Below are positions 39,335 through 48,236 of a stretch of 64,000 nucleotides of DNA, piece by piece. Every line of letters begins with the position of its first letter. The first letter of the stretch is position 1. The stretch is from NCBI GenBank assembly GCA_965248155.1, contig CBDFIO010000002.1:682001-746000 (forward strand). Direction: 5' to 3'. The translations under genes and the position numbers were made by a program. Below the pieces are notes generated by a model. It did no database searches and was not told the DNA's origin. It saw only the letters and a program-made list of their open reading frames with translations. This DNA is from RFSX01 sp965248155 (lineage in GTDB: Bacteria > Bacteroidota > Bacteroidia > Chitinophagales > Saprospiraceae).

Positions 39335-40663
39335 TTAACTGAGGCGCATTTTTTCCAAAAACTCTCTTACAGCACTAAAAGAAACCAGCTCATTTGTAAA
39401 ATGATCGACTGCCGCAAGCTCTTCTTTTTGATTTGCTTTTAACTGATTCAAAATATTAAGCAAGTGCATTTTCATATGGCCTTTTTGAATCCCAGTTGTT
39501 ATTAAAGATTTTACAGCAGAAAAGTTTTGAGCCAGGCCTGTTGCAGCAATAATTCTCATCAATTGTTTTGCATCTGGATTTTCCAATAGTTCTAAAGATC
39601 TACGAGCTATCGGATGCAAGGAAGTAAGACCGCCGACGGTTCCAATGGCCATTGGTAATTCTAGGCAAAATTTGAAAATTCCATCCTCAATTATACAATG
39701 ACTAAGACTTTGATATTGCCCGCTCCTGCTTGCATGTGTATGCCCACAAGCTTCTATCGCTCTAAAGTCATTCCCCGTTGCTATGACCACTGCGTCAACA
39801 CCATTATAAATACCCTTATTGTGTGTCGAAGCCCTATAGGGATCTATCTCCGCAATTCTGATCGCTAACTGAAATTTTTCAGCAAACTCTTGAGGACTCA
39901 GTTTACCCGCAACGATTCCAATGTCTTGAATTGGACATTCAACCCAGGCTTTTACAATGCATTCCGGTGTATAATTGGATAGAATACACATGACTATTTC
40001 AATCTTCTTATCCTCCCCTTCAAAATCATTCGATTGAACAATAAAATATTTTAGGCTTTGTGCAAACTGTTCAAGACAAGTATTAATGAAATTCGCACCC
40101 ATCGAATCACAAGTTTCAAACGATGCTAATAATTGATAAAGCCCATCTTCTTTATTTGTAAAGTCAACTAATTCAATATCGATTATTCCACCGCCTCTTT
40201 TCTTCATACTCTTGGTGATGGATTTACAATCTTCCCTTAACTTCCTTTTTATATCCTCAAAGTGGTACACCAGTTTGTGCTTATCTCCATACCACCGAAA
40301 GTGTACTTGACCTAATTTTTTTGTGCTTATAATTTCAGTTCTAAATCCACCTCTTGACATCCAAAATTTGGCTGCACTTGAGGCTGCAGCGACTACTGAA
40401 CTTTCCTCAATTACCATAGGAATACAATAAGGCTTCCCATCGATCAGAAAATTAGGAGCTACCCCAAAGGGCATTGGATAATTGCTAATCGTATTCTCGC
40501 TGAAATTATCAAGAATCTTTTGTTGTTCTTCATTGGAATGCCAATAACTCATGAGCTCTCTCATGACAATCTCAGGGTCTCTATAAAAATTTTCAACTAT
40601 CCATTTAATCTTACCCTTTTTGGACAGTTTTGAAAACCCACTTATTGTCTTTTTGTCTGACAT
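39335..40663 (-). CDS. mvaA: Hydroxymethylglutaryl-CoA reductase, degradative-type (class II)
   Basis: The 442-aa protein has the class II HMGR features: IDGKPYCIPMVIEESSVVAAASSAAKFW near the N-terminus (catalytic Glu), CDSMGANFINTCLEQ, and ATGNDFRAIEACGHTHA with the active-site region. GTVGGLTSLHPIARRSLE follows, and the C-terminal end is helical. It makes mevalonate from HMG-CoA with NAD(P)H. It follows fni by 9 bp and shares its transcript. Further steps of the pathway (HMG-CoA synthase and the other kinase) are not in the window. Confidence 0.9.
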   Translation of the reverse strand: MSDKKTISGFSKLSKKGKIKWIVENFYRDPEIVMRELMSYWHSNEEQQKILDNFSENTISNYPMPFGVAPNFLIDGKPYCIPMVIEESSVVAAASSAAKFWMSRGGFRTEIISTKKLGQVHFRWYGDKHKLVYHFEDIKRKLREDCKSITKSMKKRGGGIIDIELVDFTNKEDGLYQLLASFETCDSMGANFINTCLEQFAQSLKYFIVQSNDFEGEDKKIEIVMCILSNYTPECIVKAWVECPIQDIGIVAGKLSPQEFAEKFQLAIRIAEIDPYRASTHNKGIYNGVDAVVIATGNDFRAIEACGHTHASRSGQYQSLSHCIIEDGIFKFCLELPMAIGTVGGLTSLHPIARRSLELLENPDAKQLMRIIAATGLAQNFSAVKSLITTGIQKGHMKMHLLNILNQLKANQKEELAAVDHFTNELVSFSAVREFLEKMRLS

Positions 40664-40672
40664 TCAGTTTTA

Positions 40673-41716
40673 TTAGTGCTTAATTTCTAGGAATTTGTTG
40701 GCCATTTTCAAGCCTTCAATTTGAAATTTAACATGTTCACTCAATTCGGCATAATCCAGAGCATATTTTAAAAATCCAGAGGCTTGGGCATAAATCGAAG
40801 GATGAGTGCAGCTTTTGATGAAATAATAACCATCCAGAAAATCCTTAACCCCACCTGAAAAGATGATCTTAGAACAATTAATTTTCTCTGGGTGTTTATC
40901 ATTTATGTCATTAATCCAGGACAACATTTCGTAGCAACTATGTCCCAGATTATAGACTTTTTTATAGCTTGAATATCTGATTTCATCAGACCTGAGTAAT
41001 TCTAATCTTGAAAAATTTGTTCCTCCAAAACCTGCAAGATCGACAGCTTCCAAAGGGAGTGCCAATAAACTTTTTAAACTTTCATATCCAAAACCTTGTC
41101 CCACTTCTTTTATAATTAGAGGTATTTGAATTTGATCCATTAATTGGAGAATCGTATCAATTGGTGGTCGTTTAATCTTGTCCCCTTCAGGCTGAAGCCA
41201 TTCTTGCAAAGGATTAATATGTATTATCAATCCATCAGATGAAAGTTTCTGATTAAGAATTTCAATTCTTTCTGTCTCTTTATTATCAATTAGTTCTTCA
41301 ATCTGAGCTATTCCTAGATTAATACAAAGAGGGGCATCAGGCATTAATGGTCTGATGTCAAATTCATTTATCCTTTTATCTTCATATAATAATTGTCTAC
41401 AAGATCCCAGTCCCATCCCTAAACCAAACTCCCCACAAATTTTTGCCAAGTTGGTGTTAATGCTTTTTGCTTTTTCAGTGCCTCCGGTCATGCTGGACAC
41501 CCAGATTGGAAACTTTAATTTTCTTGACAAGAACTCTGTTTCTAACACCTCATCATTATCGGGGTGCCCTGATAACATCGGCTCGTACAAAAAACGATTA
41601 TCAACTTTTGAACACTCCACAGCCGATTTAAATGCCAAATCAATATGATCTTGCTTGCGTGATGATGCCTGATCATCTTTCTCTATTTTGAGACTACTCA
41701 ACGGGCTCTTTTTCAA
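40673..41716 (-). CDS. fni: Type 2 isopentenyl-diphosphate delta-isomerase
   Basis: The 347-aa FMN-dependent enzyme has the family landmarks: RKQDHIDLAF at the N-terminus, SSMTGGTEKAKSINTNLA, and a Gly-rich FGLGMGLGSCRQL. HINPLQEWLQPEGD, IIKEVGQGFG and DLAGFGGTNF follow. It interconverts isopentenyl and dimethylallyl diphosphate. It is the first gene of the fni-mvaA-GHMP kinase run and is divergent from the TPR gene at 41829. Confidence 0.95.
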   Translation of the reverse strand: MKKSPLSSLKIEKDDQASSRKQDHIDLAFKSAVECSKVDNRFLYEPMLSGHPDNDEVLETEFLSRKLKFPIWVSSMTGGTEKAKSINTNLAKICGEFGLGMGLGSCRQLLYEDKRINEFDIRPLMPDAPLCINLGIAQIEELIDNKETERIEILNQKLSSDGLIIHINPLQEWLQPEGDKIKRPPIDTILQLMDQIQIPLIIKEVGQGFGYESLKSLLALPLEAVDLAGFGGTNFSRLELLRSDEIRYSSYKKVYNLGHSCYEMLSWINDINDKHPEKINCSKIIFSGGVKDFLDGYYFIKSCTHPSIYAQASGFLKYALDYAELSEHVKFQIEGLKMANKFLEIKH

Positions 41717-41828
41717 TTAAATATTAATTAATATGAGCTTAAAAATACTAAAAGCAAAGAAGCACAACGTTCTAAACAGAAAATATGGCCTAAAGTTTGA
41801 CACTTAATTCAGTTAATAAAGGCAATTT

Positions 41829-42947
41829 ATGAGACTATTCTTGAGTATAATAATGTTTGCACCATGCTTTTGCATGAGTCAAAGTCCTACAGTCGTAAAA
41901 GTTTATAATAAAGGAATCGAAGCCGCCATAGCTAAAAACTATGACCAAGCCATCCTTCATTACAATGAAGCCCTGTTGATGGACCCTCTCTATCATAAGG
42001 CGTATTACAACAGAGCTAATTCCAAAATAGCTATTGGTAATTACGAAGGATCAATTAGAGATTTTAATAAATGCATAAAATTAGATCCGGAAAATGCTAA
42101 GGCATTTTACTATAAGGCTTATAGTGAAATGCAACTTTCAAAAGATAGTGATGCCTTAAAGAGTTTTACAATGGCGTTAAAATATGACCCCGAACTCAGT
42201 AAAGCCCATTATTATCGTGCATATATACAAATGAAAAGCAAAGAATATAAAATTGCAATTCAAGATTTTAAAAGCACGATTTCAAAAAACCCTAAAAATG
42301 AAAAAGCACATTACAATCTGGGACTGTGCTATATTAAAACCAATGAGCCTGAAAAAGCTATCCGGTCTTTCGAGAAAACGCTTAAGATAAAACCTAAATT
42401 TTTACCTGCAATACTGGAATTATCCAGACAATCCTACACACTAGAAAATTATAATGATGCCATTAAATATGCTGATAAGTTAATTTCAATGGAAAAAGAT
42501 AATTCTGTTGCTCATTATTACAAGGCAATGTCATTATTGAAGTCAGATCATTTAGCTGAAGCTTATCGTGTATTTGACCAACTGGTTGAAATTGAAGAAG
42601 ATAATAAAGTAGCACTGGCCAATAAGGCTGCTATTAGTATAAAGCTGAAAAATTATGAAAATGCAGTCAATGACTATACACAGCTTATCAGCTTCGATTC
42701 AGATAACCCGGTTTATCATCTTAATAGAGGATTATCATACATGCAAATAAAAAATTGGAGGGCTGCTCTTTTTGATTTAAGTCGCGTGATCGAAATACAG
42801 CCGGATCATTCTGAAGCCTTTTATAACAGAGCTACTGTTTATTTTCAGCTGGAAGAATTTGATAAATCATGTGAAGATATCAGACATTCTGCTGAGCTGG
42901 GATATGATCAGGCTTTCAACTATGTTGCCAGTCTTTGTCAAAATTAA
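41829..42947 (+). CDS. Exported TPR-repeat protein
   Basis: The 372-aa protein has a signal peptide (MRLFLSIIMFAPCFCMSQ) and about ten consecutive TPR units covering the whole mature chain (for example YDQAILHYNEALLMDPLYHKAYYNRAN, YKIAIQDFKSTISKNPKNEKAHYNLGL, WRAALFDLSRVIEIQPDHSEAFYNRAT). It is probably a periplasmic interaction scaffold. It is transcribed alone, and a strong terminator overlaps its stop codon. Confidence 0.75.
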   Translation: MRLFLSIIMFAPCFCMSQSPTVVKVYNKGIEAAIAKNYDQAILHYNEALLMDPLYHKAYYNRANSKIAIGNYEGSIRDFNKCIKLDPENAKAFYYKAYSEMQLSKDSDALKSFTMALKYDPELSKAHYYRAYIQMKSKEYKIAIQDFKSTISKNPKNEKAHYNLGLCYIKTNEPEKAIRSFEKTLKIKPKFLPAILELSRQSYTLENYNDAIKYADKLISMEKDNSVAHYYKAMSLLKSDHLAEAYRVFDQLVEIEEDNKVALANKAAISIKLKNYENAVNDYTQLISFDSDNPVYHLNRGLSYMQIKNWRAALFDLSRVIEIQPDHSEAFYNRATVYFQLEEFDKSCEDIRHSAELGYDQAFNYVASLCQN

Positions 42948-42980
42948 AAGTTTGACGCTCGCAATGAGCGCCAAACTTTT
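42946..42980. terminator. Bidirectional terminator between two convergent genes
   Basis: A 15-bp stem AAAAGTTTGACGCTC / GAGCGCCAAACTTTT with one mismatch and a 5-nt loop (GCAAT) ends in T/A runs on both sides. It overlaps the stop codon of the TPR gene (+) and abuts that of the TonB receptor (-), so both convergent genes share one hairpin. Confidence 0.9.
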
Positions 42981-45560
42981 CTAATTCTCCAGATTATATC
43001 TAAATCCGATATATATGTTTTTTCCAAATAATGGTGCATATACCATTGAACCATCAAAATATTGACCAAATGGATCTTCAGATGCGATAATAGCATCTTG
43101 TTGTTGATAGTCAAACAAATTTTCACCTCCAAGATAGATTTCAAATTTTTCACCCCACTTTTTACTTATTTGCGCATTGGCAAGTATGTAATCAGGTGAC
43201 ATATCCGGACGACGATAAATTTCAGGATTTGAACTTGTGTCTGTGATTCTCTGCTGACCTTTCCAATTAAACGTTAGGTCAAAGGACCAATCTTTTTTAG
43301 TGGTATAGGCCATATTGATGAACGCTCTATGCTTTGAAACCAATGGCTTAGTTTTTAATTCAGATTGGTAGCTTGATTTTACATCGAATAACCTGTAAGC
43401 CAATCTTATATCAAAATTGGGTATCAATTCATAATCCAATTTTATCTGAAAACTATTGGAATAAGATTTCCCATCAAGATTATAAAATGATACTTCTCTA
43501 GGGTTTTCATAATCTACGACAATCTGATTTTCAAATTGTGTCCGATAAACATCCATTGACAAAATGATTTCCTTTTCGGAAACCGGAAAAGATTGAGTCC
43601 AGTTTATACCATAATTCCATGCTACTTCAGCATCTAATCCATAAGGGTTTTCTGTAGGCGTCTGATCGATAACAATTTGCCTATTTGTGGAAAAAAGACC
43701 AAGATTTTCAGAGAATATACTGGCCGTTCTTTGACCTCTTCCTGCATTAAGTCTTATTACTGATTTTTCTGCAAGATTATATTTGATATTAATTCTTGGT
43801 GTAACAAAAAGACCATAGTTATTGTGGTGGTCAATTCTTATTCCAGGAACAATCGCTAATTTACGTTCATCGTTGTAACTGTATTCTACAAAAGCACCCG
43901 AAACTGACTCTCTACGTTCAAAGAATCCAGCACCACTTTTTGCTACAAATTCTTCAATATCGTCATACTGAAAACTCATACCGGCCTTTAATGCGTGAAA
44001 AGGGTCTTCGAATATTTGTTGAAATATTAGATTAGCGTAAACAGATTTTTGGAGATTATCATATTTGTTGAAACCAAATTCAGAATTTTGGTCATGATAG
44101 ATGGCATTAAATTGGAAACCGACACTCCTAGTGGGATTATTAGGAAAAACATTCCCCGTCTTCAACCAAAAATCTAATCTTTTCAACGTCATGTACATCT
44201 TCCAATGATTTTGATGATCCGTTGAACTTCCCTCAAAATGAGCATGACTTCCACCACTATGATCCAGGTATGCCCCTTTTATACCGAATTGACCAGTCCA
44301 TCCTTTATTACCATTCCACTTCCATCTATTGATTGCAATAAGATCTTTTTCAAGAAGCATATCAAGAAATCCATCATTATTCCTGTCATTGCCATGGCCC
44401 ATTCTCTTGCCATGAATTAAAAACCCTGTCGAAAGCTTTTCTGAAAAACTTTTACGCGTATTGACATTTAACTCCATTCTAGATCCCTCGTTAAAATATC
44501 CATTGACATGGAGACGCTCACCAGCTTCAGGTTTTTTTAGTTCAACATTGATCTGTCCAGTTAAACTTTCGAAGCCATTCACAACAGATCCTGCTCCTTT
44601 GATTAATTGAATACTTTGCACCCAAGGACCAGGAGTCAAACTTAAACCATATATACTCGACATGGCTCGAACATCTGGCATCAATTCTCTGGTTATCTGA
44701 ACATAAGGTCCTGCTAAACCCAACATTTTAATCTGTCGCGTTCCCGTTATCGCATCCGTAAATGAAACATCTACTGTTGGATTTGTTTCAAAGCTTTCTG
44801 ACAGATTGCAACATGCTGCTTTAGTCAACTCTTGCCTTGTAATGTTCTCTACATTAAGTGTTTTTACAAAAGAAACTTCAGTAGTTTTCCTTCTGTAGTT
44901 AATAACAACTTCATCCAGTTGATGACCACTGGAAAGTGTAATATCCAAAATACCGTTCGATGTAAGCTTTACAGTCTTGTCATTAAATCCGATATAACTT
45001 ATTGTTATATCCTCATGCTTGTCGGGATTATCGAGCTTAAAAAAGCCTTCAAAATTAGTGACAGCACCTTTTCCTTTATTATCAATAGATATATTTGCTC
45101 CTATTAATGGGAATTTCTTGCCATCATCATCCAAGCCGTATACATTTCCTTCGATAATTGAAAGGTCGATTTGCTCATCATTGGATATATCATAATCTTC
45201 AGGTACAACCTCATGAGCCTTTACAACCTCTTCATCTCTGTATTTGCAGCATCCATGAAGATTATTGTAAATTTCTTCAGGAGCAATAAAGCTTCCGTTA
45301 TCATGTCCGGCTTGAGCTAATGCCCATCGAATATCCGAAGGAGACACTTTTGATTCATCAACACTTACTGTTAAATTCTTTGTTGATATATCCCAAAATG
45401 CTTCTTCAGCCCCCTTTTCAAGGGCAACTTTTTCTATTCTATCCTGACACATGCCACAAACGCCTTCAACACGAAAGTTATATTCAATGACAAGCTTCTC
45501 TTGAGCTACACCCAATTGCGCAATAAACAGAATCATTAAGATTCCGGTAAATAATTTCAT
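42981..45560 (-). CDS. TonB-dependent outer-membrane receptor with an N-terminal heavy-metal (HMA) domain
   Basis: The 859-aa receptor has a signal peptide (1-19), then an HMA-type domain at 24-95 with GVCGMC (Cys35 and Cys38). A HGCC near 104 follows, and a carboxypeptidase-regulatory-like segment (131-212). The plug has IKGAGSVVNGFESLTGQINVEL, and a beta-barrel fills the rest. A His-rich loop (HSGGSHAHFEG) lies in the barrel. The metal-binding motifs, and the Cys-rich small exported protein 30 bp upstream, suggest import or sensing of copper or another soft metal, but this is inference. It ends at the shared terminator. Confidence 0.8.
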   Translation of the reverse strand: MKLFTGILMILFIAQLGVAQEKLVIEYNFRVEGVCGMCQDRIEKVALEKGAEEAFWDISTKNLTVSVDESKVSPSDIRWALAQAGHDNGSFIAPEEIYNNLHGCCKYRDEEVVKAHEVVPEDYDISNDEQIDLSIIEGNVYGLDDDGKKFPLIGANISIDNKGKGAVTNFEGFFKLDNPDKHEDITISYIGFNDKTVKLTSNGILDITLSSGHQLDEVVINYRRKTTEVSFVKTLNVENITRQELTKAACCNLSESFETNPTVDVSFTDAITGTRQIKMLGLAGPYVQITRELMPDVRAMSSIYGLSLTPGPWVQSIQLIKGAGSVVNGFESLTGQINVELKKPEAGERLHVNGYFNEGSRMELNVNTRKSFSEKLSTGFLIHGKRMGHGNDRNNDGFLDMLLEKDLIAINRWKWNGNKGWTGQFGIKGAYLDHSGGSHAHFEGSSTDHQNHWKMYMTLKRLDFWLKTGNVFPNNPTRSVGFQFNAIYHDQNSEFGFNKYDNLQKSVYANLIFQQIFEDPFHALKAGMSFQYDDIEEFVAKSGAGFFERRESVSGAFVEYSYNDERKLAIVPGIRIDHHNNYGLFVTPRINIKYNLAEKSVIRLNAGRGQRTASIFSENLGLFSTNRQIVIDQTPTENPYGLDAEVAWNYGINWTQSFPVSEKEIILSMDVYRTQFENQIVVDYENPREVSFYNLDGKSYSNSFQIKLDYELIPNFDIRLAYRLFDVKSSYQSELKTKPLVSKHRAFINMAYTTKKDWSFDLTFNWKGQQRITDTSSNPEIYRRPDMSPDYILANAQISKKWGEKFEIYLGGENLFDYQQQDAIIASEDPFGQYFDGSMVYAPLFGKNIYIGFRYNLEN

Positions 45561-45590
45561 TGTTTTTTGTTTAAAAAATTTCTAATAATG

Positions 45591-45950
45591 TTAATAAGGT
45601 TCTACATCATTAGAATTGCCGGGGGGTTGCCATATCTGTTCTGCAAGTAGAAAGAAATAATTATTGGTATAGATTATTTTCTTTTCTCTGTGAAGAACTG
45701 GTTTATTGAATTCCTTAGCTGGGAGTTCATCATATATAAGCGTATGGACACAGCAAACACAATCGCATCCATAGTCGCAACATCCTTTATCCTCATTCTG
45801 GTCATTTGTTGAAATATCAACATAAGAAATTTCAGTTAAATCTCCTTTGGAAGAACAACAGGATTCATTGTTGAAACTTACGACCATTGCTGACCCAAAA
45901 GTTCCTTTGAGAATTAATATTAATAATATTCTTGTTTTAATAAGCCGCAT
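45591..45950 (-). CDS. Small exported Cys-rich protein next to the TonB/HMA receptor
   Basis: The ATG at 45950 gives MRLIKTRILLILILKGTFGSA, a signal peptide; the longer TTG start at 45959 lies inside the -7 box. The mature part has ten Cys residues (SCCSSK, CCDYGCDCVCC) and ends in IWQPPGNSND. Similar small proteins with CC motifs and a terminal WQPP occur beside metal genes in Bacteroidota. I have no family name I trust. It is 30 bp upstream of the TonB receptor, in the same direction, so it is probably its operon partner. Confidence 0.7.
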   Translation of the reverse strand: MRLIKTRILLILILKGTFGSAMVVSFNNESCCSSKGDLTEISYVDISTNDQNEDKGCCDYGCDCVCCVHTLIYDELPAKEFNKPVLHREKKIIYTNNYFFLLAEQIWQPPGNSNDVEPY

Positions 45951-45956
45951 TAGCAA

Positions 45957-45987
45957 CAAAGTTAAGGAGAATACTGTTCTTGCTCAA
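45957..45987 (-). promoter_or_regulatory. Bacteroidota promoter (TTG-N20-TAACTTTG) of the Cys-rich/TonB operon
   Basis: On the minus strand TTG (45985-45987) is followed by 20 nt and then TAACTTTG (45957-45964), both at the consensus -33/-7 spacing. The ATG at 45950 starts 6 bp past the box, so the transcript would be leaderless or nearly so. Confidence 0.65.
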
Positions 45988-45990
45988 GTT

Positions 45991-45998
45991 TAATTTTG
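45991..45998 (+). promoter_or_regulatory. -7 box TAATTTTG of the divergent 46026 gene
   Basis: An exact TAnnTTTG match lies 27 bp upstream of the GTG at 46026. It contains the TTG that would otherwise be taken as an earlier start, so the downstream GTG is favoured. No -33 TTG at the right spacing. Confidence 0.5.
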
Positions 45999-46025
45999 TT
46001 AAATTATCTTCGTTATAATATTAAC

Positions 46026-47501
46026 GTGATTAAAGATATAACAACAACATATTCCGCTAAAACTTACCTTTCCCCGGTAAGGAAGATACTTCTGTACGTT
46101 CTTCTGTTTATTGTTCATGGGCGTATTTCAGCACAAACTTTCAACAAGGAAGAAACAGCTACACTCAATAATTATGTTGAATTTCTCAATGCTAGTGTCC
46201 ATGGTCTGTCTATAGCTCAGGTTATTTTTGTTAATTATAACAAGGTTATTAATAAGTATGTCGACATTAATAGTCATGAATTAACTCAGATTTCTAATAA
46301 GGATTTACCGCTTAATATATTTGGAGGATCTGATGCTTTTCTTAATTTTTACGACCAATCCAATACCCCTGAGTCTTTGGCTGAATTAGCTATGAAACAG
46401 GGTCGAACTTTAGATGCCCGATTAGTTAGCACATTAAATTTTCACACTGAAAATATTGTTCAGATTTTAAAAGAAATAAATCAAATCAGATTCGATGTCG
46501 AAAACTTTATACAAGTTCATGATCTAAATGACAGAACTGCGATTTATGGTGTGTATGAATTTCTTGAAAGAGCCACTGATCTTTTTAATGACTATGCTAA
46601 TGCTCATCATACGATGGCCGCATTATTGGACGTAAATGGAAGAAAGAGCAATTTGGAGATAATAAAATCTATGTCCAGTTTGCACCGTACGACGAAGATT
46701 ATTCTTTCCTCTCTTAGAAGGAATGAAGGCAAAAACGCAGAAAGAAATAACAGACAATTAATGTCTCAGTTAAATGGATTTAAAAACGTAGTCAACAAAT
46801 CCAGCTTTCAGGGAAATTCGGATGAATACACCATAGATATAGAAAACAAAGTCAATTCCATTAATCAGAAATTATCCCAGTTTGTTGAAACTGGATTTGT
46901 ACCAATAGAAGAAGAATTATATGGAAAGTTCTATCATTATCACAATTACATTCTCCGATATTTCAATTGGTATGGTCCAGGTTTCGTAAGAAGTATGAAT
47001 GAATTGATAAGAACTCAAAACTTGAATATTATTTATTATGATGAAGAACCCATTATCTATAAGGTGCTTTATCCTATGAAAATTGATGAAATTGAAAATT
47101 TAAGTGAATCTGAAAATCGGGAAATCAGCCGGGCTGACTTATCATTTGAAAGCAGACCTCTCAATTTCAGTGAAACTCCTATTCTGGCTGAAGGCCCTTA
47201 TTTAGAAATTGAAATATATGATCATCAAATGATGGACAAGGACACAATTTCATTGAAATTCAATGATGAGTGGATACTAGAAAACTATGCATTAAAATTC
47301 GAACCTAAAAAAATAACATTGAAAATAGATGAGGATCAAGATAACTTATTGGTTCTGCATGCGAATAATCTAGGTATTATCCCTCCCAATACAGTGGCTA
47401 TCAGTTATAGATATAAAGGTGAAAGAAAGCGGGTCTTTTTAAAATCTAATCTGAATCAAAGTGAGGCTGTAGAGATTCAATTAGAAGGAAAAATCAAGTG
47501 A
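46026..47501 (+). CDS. Exported protein of unknown function
   Basis: The start is GTG 46026; a TTG at 45996 is in frame but lies inside the promoter box. About 491 aa follow, with a signal peptide around residues 20-37 (RKILLYVLLFIVHGRISAQ). The N-terminal 300 residues are mostly helical (HTENIVQILKEINQIRFDVENF, GRKSNLEIIKSMSSLHRTTKII). The C-terminal 120 residues look like a beta domain (YLEIEIYDHQMMDKDTISLKF.., ITLKIDEDQDNLLVLHANNLG). I recognise no family. It is divergent from the Cys-rich/TonB operon, and no partner is obvious. Confidence 0.6.
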   Translation: MIKDITTTYSAKTYLSPVRKILLYVLLFIVHGRISAQTFNKEETATLNNYVEFLNASVHGLSIAQVIFVNYNKVINKYVDINSHELTQISNKDLPLNIFGGSDAFLNFYDQSNTPESLAELAMKQGRTLDARLVSTLNFHTENIVQILKEINQIRFDVENFIQVHDLNDRTAIYGVYEFLERATDLFNDYANAHHTMAALLDVNGRKSNLEIIKSMSSLHRTTKIILSSLRRNEGKNAERNNRQLMSQLNGFKNVVNKSSFQGNSDEYTIDIENKVNSINQKLSQFVETGFVPIEEELYGKFYHYHNYILRYFNWYGPGFVRSMNELIRTQNLNIIYYDEEPIIYKVLYPMKIDEIENLSESENREISRADLSFESRPLNFSETPILAEGPYLEIEIYDHQMMDKDTISLKFNDEWILENYALKFEPKKITLKIDEDQDNLLVLHANNLGIIPPNTVAISYRYKGERKRVFLKSNLNQSEAVEIQLEGKIK

Positions 47502-47521
47502 GGCACATCGCTGTACCCCAC
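47498..47521 (+). terminator. Possible terminator after the 46026 gene
   Basis: GTGAGGCACA / TGTACCCCAC folds into a 10-bp stem with two mismatches and a 4-nt loop (TCGC), overlapping the TGA. It is followed by CCTGTTTTA, a weak T run, so the case is moderate only. Confidence 0.4.
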
Positions 47522-47532
47522 CCTGTTTTATC

Positions 47533-48201
47533 TTAAGAAGCAGATAACTCTATTTGTAAATTGATGTTATCATCAATAAATTTTTCTTTCAAATCATCAA
47601 AGAAAGACTTTGACATAAATTTGATTTCAAAATCTGCACGATTTATTGCAAATGAAGGTGTAGATATTTTTACACCTTGATCATCGATTGAAATATTTGC
47701 TTTAAACCCTATTTCTTTAGTAATGTCTCTGATTGTCAGATTTCCATACACCAAGTGTGTTACATTCGGATCATTCGCTAATACGGTAACTTTTGTAATC
47801 GCAAAAGTGGATGTTGGATATTTTGTAACATTAAAAAAATCGTCTTCCTTTCCTTCTGCTGTTCCTTTTAGATGTGCTTCAAGGCTTTGTTTCATTCCTC
47901 CTTCAACACTCTGATCTGTAATTGTATTCATATCAAGTACGAAATTACCACCATTAACTTTTCCATCTGCAATTGATAATTCTCCTGATTTTAATTTGAC
48001 AAAACCATTATGTTTTCCAGTTGGTTTTGAACCTTCCCATAATACCTGGCTGGTTTCAAGGTTTACATTAAGGCTGGTTCCAGAATTTGTGGATACCTGG
48101 CCTTCTTCGTTAACTTCAGCTTTTGTCGTGGCGTCCTTTTTACAAGAACTAACTGTGCCAATAAATAAAAAGAGAAGTGAAATTTGAATTGAATTTTTCA
48201 T
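47533..48201 (-). CDS. YceI-family lipoprotein
   Basis: The 222-aa protein has a lipobox (GTVSSCKKD) and then a YceI-type lipocalin-like domain (SQVLWEGSKPTGKHNGFVKL, GNFVLDMNTITD, YPTSTFAITKV, LTIRDITKEIGF, FAINRADFEIKF). YceI proteins bind long-chain isoprenoid or lipid molecules in the periplasm. The window also holds mevalonate-pathway genes, but no link is shown. It sits 35 bp downstream of the MerR-type gene, in the same direction. Confidence 0.85.
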   Translation of the reverse strand: MKNSIQISLLFLFIGTVSSCKKDATTKAEVNEEGQVSTNSGTSLNVNLETSQVLWEGSKPTGKHNGFVKLKSGELSIADGKVNGGNFVLDMNTITDQSVEGGMKQSLEAHLKGTAEGKEDDFFNVTKYPTSTFAITKVTVLANDPNVTHLVYGNLTIRDITKEIGFKANISIDDQGVKISTPSFAINRADFEIKFMSKSFFDDLKEKFIDDNINLQIELSAS

Positions 48202-48236
48202 TTTAAATAATTTGATAAGTGTTTTAATAAAATTGA

